From: Herpetosiphonaceae bacterium
GTDB taxonomy: Bacteria > Chloroflexota > Chloroflexia > Chloroflexales > Herpetosiphonaceae
NCBI GenBank assembly: GCA_013813565.1
Contig: JACCRK010000378.1
Coordinates: forward strand, 1 to 33,436
Length of the DNA: 33,436 nucleotides
Direction of reading: 5' to 3'
Part shown: positions 24,538 through 33,436 of the stretch, one piece after another
Layout of the letters: each line of letters starts with the position of its first letter
Numbering within the stretch: position 1 is the first letter of the stretch
The notes under the pieces: model-generated
The model's database searches: none
Told to the model about the DNA's origin: nothing
The model's input: only the letters and a program-made list of their open reading frames with translations
Position numbers and translations under genes: made by a program

Positions 24538-25515
24538 ATGCGGTATGTTCTACGTCGAATTGGGTTTTACTGCGTTGCCGCCTGGGCTTCGCTCACCCTG
24601 AACTTTCTCATGCCTCGCCTGATGCCCGGAGACCCGGCATCGACCATTTTTGCCCGCTATCGCGGCCAGCTTCGGCCCGAGCAACTTGAAGCCATGAAAG
24701 AAGCGTTCGGCTTCAACGACGCCCCTTTAATTGAACAATACTTCGGCTATCTTTCCCACGCTGTTCGCGGTGACTTCGGCATTTCTATCTCGGCTTTTCC
24801 ATCACCGGTGACCACTGTGATCGGCAGCGGGCTGATCTGGACGCTGTTGATCGGCATCACCGCCCTGGTGATCAGCTTCGTCCTGGGCAGCATGCTTGGG
24901 ATCATAAGCGCCTGGAAGCGTGGCAGCAAGCTGGATAACATCTTTCCGCCGTTGCTGATCTTCCTTGGCTCGTTTCCGTTTTTCTGGCTGGCGATGGTCG
25001 CGCTGTATGTGCTTGGCTTCAAGGCGGGCTGGTTCCCCCTGCGCCACGCCTACTCCGACCGGCTGACGCCCGCCTTCACCTGGCCCTTTATCAGCAGCGT
25101 TATCAGCCATCTCATCCTGCCCGCGCTGTCGATTATCCTGGTCTCGATCGGCGGCTGGGTGCTGGGCATGCGCAACACGATGATCAACGTGCTCGGCGAG
25201 GACTACATCACGCTGGCCTCGGCCAAGGGCCTGTCAACCCGCCGGGTGATGTTCCACTACGCGGCCCGCAACGCCCTGCTGCCCAATATGACCGCCTTCG
25301 GCATGGCCCTCGGCTTCGTACTCGGCGGCCAGATCATCGTTGAAACCGTGTTCTCCTACCCTGGGCTTGGCTACCTGCTCATTCGCGCAGTCAGCAACCT
25401 GGACTATCCGCTGATGCAGGGCATCTTCCTGATGATCACGCTGGCAGTGCTGGGCGCCAATCTCATCGTCGACCTGCTGTATGTTCGCCTGGACCCACGG
25501 GTGCGGGGGAGCTAG
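24538..25515 (+). CDS. ABC transporter permease, DppB/OppB type
   Basis: This 325-residue inner-membrane subunit lines the transport channel with the next permease. It begins with the usual DppB pattern, MRYVLRRIGFY followed by a first helix and MPRLMPGDPA. It has about six hydrophobic segments (for example LIWTLLIGITALVISFVLGS and FPFFWLAMVALYVLGF). The cytoplasmic EAA-type loop that docks on the ATPases is LASAKGLSTRRVMFHYAARN (about 223-242). ATG 24538 follows aaagga by about nine bases. It is 73 bases after the binding-protein gene, with a GC-rich stem-loop in the gap, and 106 bases before the second permease. Substrate is taken to be beta-gluco-oligosaccharide from the neighbouring GH1 and GH16 genes; the sequence alone would equally fit peptides. 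Confidence 0.94.
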   Translation: MRYVLRRIGFYCVAAWASLTLNFLMPRLMPGDPASTIFARYRGQLRPEQLEAMKEAFGFNDAPLIEQYFGYLSHAVRGDFGISISAFPSPVTTVIGSGLIWTLLIGITALVISFVLGSMLGIISAWKRGSKLDNIFPPLLIFLGSFPFFWLAMVALYVLGFKAGWFPLRHAYSDRLTPAFTWPFISSVISHLILPALSIILVSIGGWVLGMRNTMINVLGEDYITLASAKGLSTRRVMFHYAARNALLPNMTAFGMALGFVLGGQIIVETVFSYPGLGYLLIRAVSNLDYPLMQGIFLMITLAVLGANLIVDLLYVRLDPRVRGS

Positions 25516-25544
25516 CAGCTGCCCGAAGAGATCTGCGGAATGCC

Positions 25545-25603
25545 GGCGGGTACGGAGACCCGCCCTACAGGCGAATCATGTACGGCGGGTCTCTGTACCC
25601 GCC
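25545..25603. repeat. Paired palindromic elements between the two permease genes
   Basis: Two 20-base hairpins (25545-25564 and 25584-25603), each with arms ggcgggt/acccgcc and a six-base loop, stand in opposite orientation 19 bases apart. They differ by one base when aligned as inverted copies, so the whole 59-base block can also fold as one long hairpin. A third copy is at 30203-30228. Confidence 0.75.
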
Positions 25604-25621
25604 CACTAAAGAGGCACTACT

Positions 25622-26635
25622 ATGCAAGAACACGCCAACGATCCAGCGGCGCTGGTCCTGAGCGAAGACAAAGCCAAGCCAACCAGCCAGCCGGCTTCAG
25701 CCTTTGCGGCTCGCTTTGGTTGGCTGATCGCGATTTTGCGCAATCCCAAGGCCTTGATTGGGTTGGTGATCATGGTAGTGTTTGTGTTCACGGCCGCCTT
25801 TGCCCCGGTGATCGCCAGACACGATCCGAATAAATTTGTCGGGCGCCCGCACCAGGCGCCCTCGGCCAAACACTGGTTTGGCACCACCGGCCAGGGCAAA
25901 GATGTGTTTTCCCAGACCGTCTGGGGCGCTCGCACCTCGCTCATGGTGGGCTTTGGCACCGGCTTGCTCGTCACCCTACTGGGCATCATCATGGGCATGA
26001 CCGCCGGCTACTTCGGCGGCTGGATCGATGATGTGCTTTCGCTGCTCACCAACGTGGTGCTGATTATTCCCGGCACGCCGCTGCTCGCCATTATGGCGGC
26101 CTTTCTGGCGCCGGGGAAATTCACCATCATCCTTGTGCTCAGCGTGATCGGCTGGGCGTGGCCCGCACGGGTGCTGCGCTCCCAGACCCTCAGCCTGCGC
26201 ACCAAGGATTTCGTGGCGTCATCGATTGTGTCTGGCGAAGGCCACTTCAACATCATCTTCCGTGAGATCCTGCCCAACATGACTTCGTTGATCGTGTCGG
26301 GCATGTTTGGCTCGATCATCTACGCCATCGGTGCCGAGACCGGCCTAAGCTTTCTCGGCCTGACCAACATCAGCGATGTCACCTGGGGCAGCAACCTCTA
26401 CTGGGCCCAGAACAACGCCGGACTGCTGGTCGGAGCCTGGTGGACGATTGTGCCATCGGGTCTGTGCGTGGCCTTGATCGCCTTCGCCCTGGCTATGATC
26501 AACTATGCGATGGATGAAATCACCAATCCGCGGTTGCGGGCAGAAAAGGAACTTTCCAATGTCTTCAAACAACGCAGCACTCTTGCCACGCCAGTCGTTC
26601 GTGCAGCCAAACGAGGCGTTGCTGACGGTCGATGA
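25622..26635 (+). CDS. ABC transporter permease, DppC/OppC type
   Basis: This is the second channel subunit, 337 residues. An N-terminal cytoplasmic tail of about 40 residues leads to the first helix (ALIGLVIMVVFVFTAAFAPVIA), then the DppC hallmarks HWFGTTGQGKDVFSQTVWGA and SLMVGFGTGLLVTLLGIIMG. The EAA loop is SSIVSGEGHFNIIFREILPN (about 200-219). The WTIVPSGLCVALIAFALAMI stretch and NYAMDEITNPRLR close the membrane part. ATG 25622 follows aaagagg by about seven bases. The 3' end overlaps the next gene by 77 bases if that gene starts at 26559; the extra tail (about 25 residues after ELSNVF) is beyond the conserved family end. It works with the DppB-type subunit and two ATPases. Confidence 0.94.
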   Translation: MQEHANDPAALVLSEDKAKPTSQPASAFAARFGWLIAILRNPKALIGLVIMVVFVFTAAFAPVIARHDPNKFVGRPHQAPSAKHWFGTTGQGKDVFSQTVWGARTSLMVGFGTGLLVTLLGIIMGMTAGYFGGWIDDVLSLLTNVVLIIPGTPLLAIMAAFLAPGKFTIILVLSVIGWAWPARVLRSQTLSLRTKDFVASSIVSGEGHFNIIFREILPNMTSLIVSGMFGSIIYAIGAETGLSFLGLTNISDVTWGSNLYWAQNNAGLLVGAWWTIVPSGLCVALIAFALAMINYAMDEITNPRLRAEKELSNVFKQRSTLATPVVRAAKRGVADGR

Positions 26636-27601
26636 TCTGTGCGTGGAGTACCGCACGCCACGTGGCCCGGTGCGCGCGGTCGACCATGTCTCGTTCTCGA
26701 TCGCCCACGGCGAAGTGTTCGGGCTGGCCGGCGAGTCGGGCAGCGGCAAATCCACGATCGCCCACGCCATCATGCGAATCTTGCACCCGCCAGCGGTGAT
26801 CACCGGCGGCCATGTGAATTTCTCCGGCGACGATGTGCTGGAGATGGATGGCGATGAGCTGGCGCGCTTTCGCTGGCGCGATGTCTCGATGGTGTTTCAG
26901 AGCGCCATGAACGCGCTCAACCCGGTGATGACGATCGGCGAGCAGATCTGCGATGTGATCCAGTGCCATCTGCGGCTGAGCAAGGCTGACAGCATGGATA
27001 AGGCCGCCCACCTGCTCGATCTGGTCGGCATTGAGCGCAGCCGCCTGGCGGCCTATCCGCACCAGCTTTCGGGCGGCATGCGCCAGCGCGCCGTGATCGC
27101 CATCGCCCTGGCGCTTAACCCGCCGCTGATGATTATGGACGAGCCGACCACGGCGCTGGACGTCGTGGTCCAGAAAGAGATCCTCCAGCAGATCAGCGAT
27201 CTGAAAGACAAGATGGGTTTTTCGATCCTGTTTATCACTCACGATATGTCGCTGATGGTCGAGTTCTCCGACCGCATCGGGATTATGTACGCTGGCGAGA
27301 TTGTCGAGACGGCTGACGCCCACGATGTCTTCAATAACCCGCAGCATCCCTACACCCGTGGCCTGATGAGCTCGTTTCCTTCGCTGGTCGGCCCCAAGGT
27401 CAAGCTGACCGGCATCCCCGGCTCGCCGCCTGACATGGGCAAGCCACCAAGCGGCTGCCGTTTTCACCCGCGCTGCGACCAAGCCATGGCGATCTGCTCC
27501 CTGCAGCGACCGGCGCTGCGTGAGGTTGCGCCGGTCCACCGTGCCGCCTGCCATCTCTATGAGCTAACCGGCGTTACGCCGCGAACCGAGCGAGGTACCC
27601 T

Positions 27602-27605
<4 letters not shown>
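26559..27605 (+). CDS. ABC transporter ATPase, DppD/OppD type
   Basis: This 348-residue cytoplasmic ATPase powers uptake together with the DppF-type subunit. It has Walker [11 protein letters not shown]-loop [13 protein letters not shown], signature LSGGMRQR, Walker [13 protein letters not shown] and H-loop FITHD. The C-terminal oligopeptide-transporter domain has [15 protein letters not shown] and a final ACHLY; four cysteines spaced like this bind an iron-sulfur cluster in some relatives. I chose ATG 26559 because aaaagga ends eight bases upstream and a longer frame from 26505 has none; the start nevertheless lies 77 bases inside the DppC gene. The in-frame TTG near 26620 would remove the overlap but has no clear site. 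The stop overlaps the start of the next gene (atga). Confidence 0.94.
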
Positions 27606-28618
<1,013 letters not shown>

Positions 28619-28709
28619 TCTGACCCAGACTTGAGAATAATGTTCCTCTTGGATGCTCCAATGTGAGCAGGCCTGGATTTGTAGCGCCCAACAGCGCGAA
28701 GGAGTTTGT

Positions 28710-30080
28710 ATGTCTCTATCCCGTTTTCCGACCGACTTCCTGTGGGGTGCGGCAACCTCGTCGTATCAGATCGAGGGAGCCTGGAACGAAGATGGCCGCG
28801 GCGAGTCGATCTGGGATCGCTTCAGCCGTCAGCCTGGCGCGATCAAAGATGGCAGCAATGGTGATGTGGCCTGTGACCACTACCACCGCTGGCGCGACGA
28901 TATCGCGATCATGAAGCAGCTTGGGCTGCAGGTCTATCGCTTTTCGATCGCCTGGCCGCGCATCCTGCCAAACGGCCGTGGCGCGGTCAACCAGAAGGGC
29001 CTGAAGTTCTATAGCGACCTGGTTGATGAGCTGCTAGCCAATGACATTGTGCCGTTTGCCACCCTCTACCACTGGGATCTCCCCCAAACCTTGCAGGATG
29101 AGGGTGGCTGGGCGGTGCGCTCCACCGCCGAGGCCTTTGTTGAGTACGTCGATGTCGTCACCAGCGCCCTGGGCGGCCGGGTCAAGCAGTGGATCACCCA
29201 CAACGAGCCGTGGTGCGCCAGCATTCTGGGCTACCAGAATGGCGAGCACGCCCCTGGCCTGCAAGACTGGCCCTCGGCGCTGGCCGCCAGCCACCATCTG
29301 CTGCTCTCGCACGGCTGGGCGGTCGATGTGATCCGGCGCAACAGCCCCGGAGCGCAGGTCGGCATCACGCTGAATCTGACTCCGGCTGAGCCGGCCTCGT
29401 CCAGCCAGCACGACCAGGAGGCAACCCGCCACTTCGATGGGTTTTTCAACCGCTGGTTTCTCGACCCGATCTACGGCCGCGGCTACCCGGCGGATATGGT
29501 CGCCGACTATGCCGCCGCAGGCCGTCTGCCCGGCGGCATGGCCTTTGTTCAGGCCGGCGACCTGGAGACGATCGCCGCCGCCACCGATTTTCTGGGCATC
29601 AACTACTACAGCCGGGCCGTGCTGCGCAACAGCCAGGTACCCGAGGCCGATAACGAGCCGCGCAGCGTTTTCCAGGCGCCCGAAAACGAGTGGACCGAGA
29701 TGGGCTGGGAGGTCTATGCCGATGGCCTGTACCAGCTGCTGATACGGGTGCAGGCCGACTACAACCCGGCCAATATCTACATCACCGAGAACGGCGCCAG
29801 CTACTCCGACGGCCCCAACGGCGACGGCAAGGTCCATGACCACCGGCGCATCCAGTACCTGCACGACCACCTGGTGGCATGCGAGCGGGCCATCCAGGCC
29901 GGGGTCAAGCTGGGCGGCTACTTCGCCTGGTCGCTGATGGATAACTTTGAGTGGGGCTGGGGCTACAAGCAGCGCTTTGGCATGGTCTGGGTCGACTACG
30001 AAACCCAGCAGCGCGTCCCCAAGGAAAGCGCCCACTGGTACAGCCGCGTGATCGCGCACAATACGGTTCAGCCAGTCTAA
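28710..30080 (+). CDS. GH1 beta-glucosidase, cytoplasmic
   Basis: This 456-residue enzyme cuts glucose from the non-reducing end of beta-linked gluco-oligosaccharides by a retaining mechanism. It starts FPTDFLWGAATSSYQIEGAW, the family N-terminal signature, and has no signal peptide. Glu166 in THNEPW is the acid/base and Glu360 in YITENGAS is the nucleophile. Further substrate contacts are in the SLMDNFEWGWGYKQRFG segment (408-424), typical of glucose-binding GH1 members. ATG 28710 follows gaaggag by five bases; a longer frame from 28653 is unsupported. Placed right after an oligosaccharide-type ABC transporter and before a secreted GH16, it most likely hydrolyses imported laminaribiose, cellobiose or longer products. 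GH1 specificity is broad, so galactoside activity cannot be excluded. Confidence 0.96.
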   Translation: MSLSRFPTDFLWGAATSSYQIEGAWNEDGRGESIWDRFSRQPGAIKDGSNGDVACDHYHRWRDDIAIMKQLGLQVYRFSIAWPRILPNGRGAVNQKGLKFYSDLVDELLANDIVPFATLYHWDLPQTLQDEGGWAVRSTAEAFVEYVDVVTSALGGRVKQWITHNEPWCASILGYQNGEHAPGLQDWPSALAASHHLLLSHGWAVDVIRRNSPGAQVGITLNLTPAEPASSSQHDQEATRHFDGFFNRWFLDPIYGRGYPADMVADYAAAGRLPGGMAFVQAGDLETIAAATDFLGINYYSRAVLRNSQVPEADNEPRSVFQAPENEWTEMGWEVYADGLYQLLIRVQADYNPANIYITENGASYSDGPNGDGKVHDHRRIQYLHDHLVACERAIQAGVKLGGYFAWSLMDNFEWGWGYKQRFGMVWVDYETQQRVPKESAHWYSRVIAHNTVQPV

Positions 30081-30202
30081 GTCCGCCGGGGCTGCCGCGA
30101 TCGGCGGCGGCCCCACCCAAACTGCGGCAAGCTTGCCATGATGTGGCCAGGCATGATTTGTTGCGCCCTTTTGACCAGTGACTGTGGAACGCTAACGGGT
30201 CG

Positions 30203-30228
30203 GGCGGGTACTAGAGACCCGCCCTACA
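30203..30228 (+). repeat. Third copy of the ggcgggt/acccgcc palindromic element
   Basis: Arms ggcgggt (30203-30209) and acccgcc (30217-30223) with loop actagag are followed by ctaca. Apart from one inserted base and one nearby change it equals the left copy at 25545-25569. It sits 122 bases after the beta-glucosidase stop and 40 before the GH16 gene. Confidence 0.7.
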
Positions 30229-30230
30229 TC

Positions 30231-30247
30231 AGTGATCGCTGATCACT
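30231..30247. promoter_or_regulatory. Perfect 7-3-7 palindrome before the GH16 gene
   Basis: The stretch agtgatcgctgatcact has seven-base arms around gct and ends 20 bases before the GH16 start codon. It differs from the LacI operator (tgaaatcgctttca) though it shares the atcgct centre. It could be an operator, or a hairpin that shapes translation of the GH16 message. Confidence 0.4.
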
Positions 30248-30267
30248 AACAACTATGGAGGACTTAT

Positions 30268-33200
30268 ATGAATGTCCATCGAACCGTCGCTTTTTTTGTG
30301 CTGCTGAGCCTGTTTGTGGCCAGTGCAATGGTTCCGTCTATGCCGCGTGCCATCGCGGCGGCCGCCCTGCCGGTGGTCGACAACTTCGAGGCGCCGCTGG
30401 TCACCAACGGCCAGGCCGGCGCCATCCCAATCGGCTTTTTCGTCGCCAAGGACCCCAACCCCGCCACCACGACAACCTTTGGCCGCAGCACCACCCCGCC
30501 GGTGGCGCTGCCAGGGTCGCCTGTTGGCAACAACGTGCTGAAGACCGACTTCAATGTCGTCTCATATGGCGTGGTGATCCACGCCTTCGAGAACGCCGCG
30601 GTCAACGAGTGGGTCACCCAGGACTGGAGCCCCTACGCCGGAATGTCGTTCTGGATCTACGGCAGCAACAGCGGCACCAGACTGTTTATCGATGTCCTCG
30701 ATAACCGCAATGACGACTCGACCACCGACGATGCCGAGCGCTACTCGGTCGAGTTCCTCGACAACTTCAGCGGTTGGCAGCTGAAGCAGTTCCCGTTCAA
30801 CACGTTCAATCGCAAAAACGTCGGCAACGGAGCGCCCAACGATGGCTTCACCCTGAGCCAGGTCCACGGCTGGGCCTTCGGCGCGGTGGCCACCGCCGGC
30901 AATACCTACACCTACTATCTCGACGACGTGCAGGTCTATGGCGTCGCCCCGCCGATCCCGCTGGCGGTCAGCCTGTCGAATGTCAGCTACGCCGCTCAGG
31001 AGGGCAGCGTCGCCAGCGCGAAGGTCAAGCTGACCAAAATCGCGACCCACCCGGTGACGGTGAGTTTCGCGACCGCGCCCGCCCAGGCCACCCCTGGCCG
31101 CGACTACACATCGACCTCCGGCACCGTCACAATCCCCACTGGCCAGCTCGAGCAGAGCATTCCGGTCACAACCCTGGAGGATGGCAAGTATGAGGGCGAT
31201 GAGGGCATTCTGATTAGCATAACCAACCCGATCAGCGCCGAGCTGGGCGTGCTCAGGACCGCCCGGATCGCCATTAACGACAATGAGATCTACGACCCGC
31301 TGCTGCTCAACGATTTCGAGGGGCCGTCAGCGGGCTGGGATAGCACCGCTGGCGTCACCCTGACCCACCGCGAGATTATGGCCGGCGATCCGCAGTCCCT
31401 GCCCGGCCAGGGCGCCTACGAGGGTGTGCTCGACGCCACCTACACCGGCAGCGGGGCCGCGTTTGGCCGCACGTTCGCCCAGGGCATCGACCTGCGCGGC
31501 AACCCAGGCATGAGCTTCTGGTACTACGGCCGCAACACCGGCCAGCCAGTCACCATGCAGCTGCTCGACAACAGCGCCGCCGACCCCGGCCCGACGGGCT
31601 GGAACGAGGTCTGGAGCGATGAGTTCAACACCGCCGCTGGCACCGCTCCCAACCCGGAAAATTGGACCCACGAGATTGGCGATGGCACCGCCAACGGCAA
31701 TGTGGGCTGGGGCAACGACGAGCTGGAATACTACACCAACAGCACCGACAACGCCGCCACCGACGGCACGGGCAACCTGGTGATCACTACCCGCGATGTG
31801 TCGGGCACCACCAGCCTGCACTGCTACTACGGCCCCTGCCAGTACACCTCGGCCCGCCTGCTAACGACCAACAAGGCCGAGTTCGCCTACGGGAAGATCG
31901 AGTCGCGGATCAAGGTGCCCCGTGGCGCGGGCCTGTGGCCGGCGTTCTGGTCGCTCGGCACCGATATTGCCCAGGTTGGCTGGCCACAAACCGGCGAGAT
32001 CGACATCATGGAGTTTGTCGGACGCGAGCCCAAGCAGGTCTTTGGGACAATCCACGGCCCCGGCTACGCCGGCGGCCAGAGCTTTGGCAGCATCCACACC
32101 TTTGCCGCCGATGTGCCCGATGACTTCCACACCTTCCGCATCGAGTGGCAGCCAAATTTGATCAACTGGTACGTTGACAATATTTTGTACCACACCGCCG
32201 AGCCATCCGATGTCGCCCCAGACGAGTGGGTCTTCAATCACCCGTTCTTCCTGCTGCTCAACGTGGCGGTCGGCGGCAACTTCGGCGGCCCGGTCGGCAA
32301 CAACACGGTGTTCCCGCAGGAGATGAAGGTCGACTATGTCCGCGTCTACCAGGCCGACGACAGCGCCGAGCGCTTTGAGAGCAGCTTCAACGATGACTTC
32401 ACTGGCTGGCAGAAGATTGAGCTGCCCTTCAGCAGCTTCACCCGCTCCGGTGTCCAGCCGCCCGACGCCCCCAACGATGGCCTGAGCCTGAACGCGGTGC
32501 GCGGCTATCGCTTCGTCCTGCCGACCGCCGCCAGCGCCACCGTCTCGATCGACCAGGTGCGGGTGATCTCTGGCTGTGAGAATGAGCTCACCGTCACGAG
32601 CTCGGCTGCCAGCGGCCCCGGATCGCTGCCAGCGACCCTCGGCGAGGTCTGCGCCAGTGGCGTTGTGCGCTTCGCCCCCAGCCTGGCCAACAGCACCATC
32701 GTGCTGACCGCTGATCTGACCCTGGAGAGCAGCGTCACCATCGACGGCAGCGACGCCCCCGGCCTGGCGATCAGCGGCGCCGACACCTATCGCACGCTCG
32801 TCGTCAACCCCCTGGCCAGCGCCACCGTCAAGGCGATCACCCTGACCAACGGCTATGGCTTCCAGCTCGGCGGCGGTGTCCTCAACAACGGCACCCTGAC
32901 CCTCGACCACGTCACGGTGGCCAACAACCGGGTCACCACCGACGGCACTGATTTCTGGAAGGGTGGCGCAGGCATCTACAGCGGCGAGAATAGCACGCTG
33001 ACCGTGATCAACAGCACCATCCGCGACAACAAGGTCACCGCTGGCAACGGCGGCGGCGTGTACGCGTTCTTCAACAGCACCGTCACCATCAGCAACACGA
33101 CGATCTACAGCAACACCACCAACGAGGTCGGCGGCGGGCTGCGCCTGCTGAGCAACGCCAACGTGGTCAACAGCACGATCAGCGGCAACAGCACCACCGG

Positions 33201-33436
33201 CTGGCACGGCGGCGCGGTCTTCCACACCGACGGCGTGCTCAATCTGGTCAACACCAGCGTCGTAAGCAACACCGCCCCAGGCGGCACCACCGGCGGCATG
33301 TTTGTCGGCACCTTCACCGCCTCCAACGCCACCCTGACCCTGCGCAACAGCCTTGTGGTTGGCAACAGCGGCGGGCAGTGCCTGGTATTTGACGAAGGCG
33401 CCGGAACTGTCACCCTGTCCTCGCTCGGCCACAACC
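30268..33436 (+). CDS. Secreted multidomain GH16 beta-1,3-glucanase (laminarinase-like) with CBM-like, Calx-beta and beta-helix parts, 3' end cut
   Basis: This exported enzyme likely cuts beta-1,3-glucan outside the cell. The frame is open from ATG 30268 (ggagga seven bases upstream) to the window end: 1056 residues without a stop. A signal peptide (1 to about 31) ends near AIAAA. A carbohydrate-binding-like beta-sandwich spans about 35-226 and a Calx-beta domain about 233-338 (TPGRDYTSTSGTVTIP). A second sandwich copy begins at about 346 but breaks off at LLDN (435). The GH16 domain, about 442-696, follows: WSDEFN, LWPAFWSLG, and catalytic GEIDIMEFVG with Glu577 nucleophile and Glu582 acid/base. 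The rest of the sandwich resumes at 697-768. From about 770 a Ser/Thr/Asn-rich right-handed beta-helix runs on (GGGVLNNGTLTLDHVTV, NSTIRDN and similar turns). The first domain type resembles CBM11/CIA30-like folds; that assignment is tentative. Confidence 0.93.
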   Translation, partial: MNVHRTVAFFVLLSLFVASAMVPSMPRAIAAAALPVVDNFEAPLVTNGQAGAIPIGFFVAKDPNPATTTTFGRSTTPPVALPGSPVGNNVLKTDFNVVSYGVVIHAFENAAVNEWVTQDWSPYAGMSFWIYGSNSGTRLFIDVLDNRNDDSTTDDAERYSVEFLDNFSGWQLKQFPFNTFNRKNVGNGAPNDGFTLSQVHGWAFGAVATAGNTYTYYLDDVQVYGVAPPIPLAVSLSNVSYAAQEGSVASAKVKLTKIATHPVTVSFATAPAQATPGRDYTSTSGTVTIPTGQLEQSIPVTTLEDGKYEGDEGILISITNPISAELGVLRTARIAINDNEIYDPLLLNDFEGPSAGWDSTAGVTLTHREIMAGDPQSLPGQGAYEGVLDATYTGSGAAFGRTFAQGIDLRGNPGMSFWYYGRNTGQPVTMQLLDNSAADPGPTGWNEVWSDEFNTAAGTAPNPENWTHEIGDGTANGNVGWGNDELEYYTNSTDNAATDGTGNLVITTRDVSGTTSLHCYYGPCQYTSARLLTTNKAEFAYGKIESRIKVPRGAGLWPAFWSLGTDIAQVGWPQTGEIDIMEFVGREPKQVFGTIHGPGYAGGQSFGSIHTFAADVPDDFHTFRIEWQPNLINWYVDNILYHTAEPSDVAPDEWVFNHPFFLLLNVAVGGNFGGPVGNNTVFPQEMKVDYVRVYQADDSAERFESSFNDDFTGWQKIELPFSSFTRSGVQPPDAPNDGLSLNAVRGYRFVLPTAASATVSIDQVRVISGCENELTVTSSAASGPGSLPATLGEVCASGVVRFAPSLANSTIVLTADLTLESSVTIDGSDAPGLAISGADTYRTLVVNPLASATVKAITLTNGYGFQLGGGVLNNGTLTLDHVTVANNRVTTDGTDFWKGGAGIYSGENSTLTVINSTIRDNKVTAGNGGGVYAFFNSTVTISNTTIYSNTTNEVGGGLRLLSNANVVNSTISGNSTTGWHGGAVFHTDGVLNLVNTSVVSNTAPGGTTGGMFVGTFTASNATLTLRNSLVVGNSGGQCLVFDEGAGTVTLSSLGHN

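Noticed and set aside
31861-33432. A 523-codon open frame on the minus strand
   Set aside because: It is antisense to the GH16 coding frame, which shows signal peptide, domain motifs and a ribosome site. The minus frame has no recognisable domain and exists because the GC-rich plus frame avoids the relevant codons.

Overview
The window is GC-rich (about 60% by eye, with a few AT-richer patches). It carries 22 protein-coding genes, two of them cut by the window edges, and no recognisable rRNA, tRNA, CRISPR array or insertion sequence. Gene content points to Chloroflexota, probably class Chloroflexia: a class I HMG-CoA reductase, a very large adenylate cyclase-AAA-TPR protein, secreted proteins with Calx-beta and right-handed beta-helix parts, and a family-5 substrate-binding lipoprotein with a Thr/Pro/Ala/Glu-rich linker. 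The lineage is an inference from family content, not from a marker gene.

Region 1 (1-4367, plus strand) is the end of a surface-glycan gene cluster. It holds a DegT-type sugar aminotransferase (5' cut), a hexapeptide-repeat acetyltransferase, a membrane phosphoglycosyl transferase and a FlaA1/CapD-type NDP-sugar 4,6-dehydratase. Together they could make an acetylated amino sugar and load it on a polyprenyl phosphate. A strong stem-loop separates this run from the convergent HMG-CoA reductase gene.

Region 2 (4448-12817, minus strand) holds HMG-CoA reductase with an extra N-terminal domain, a tight two-gene pair (fold-III PLP enzyme plus FAD-linked sugar-lactone oxidase) and a 1316-residue cyclase whose layout matches the bicarbonate-responsive soluble adenylyl cyclases.

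Region 3 (13049-21091) holds a secreted GH18 protein, a second tight pair on the minus strand (sphingosine-1-phosphate-lyase-like PLP enzyme plus MelB-type transporter), a large-subunit catalase, and two small proteins of unknown role, one with a zinc ribbon and two membrane helices.

Region 4 (21331-33436, plus strand) is a complete-looking beta-glucan locus. A perfect-consensus promoter with a LacI-type operator just downstream leads into a LacI regulator, whose start codon overlaps a second, inverted copy of the same operator. Then come a lipoprotein binding protein, two permeases and two ATPases of the peptide/oligosaccharide ABC class, a cytoplasmic GH1 beta-glucosidase, and a large secreted GH16 protein that runs off the window. 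The simplest reading is extracellular cutting of beta-1,3-glucan, uptake of the oligosaccharides and intracellular hydrolysis, under a substrate-relieved repressor. Several intergenic gaps of this locus carry related palindromes. The most unusual item is the GH16 protein: its catalytic domain appears to be inserted inside the second copy of a duplicated beta-sandwich domain.
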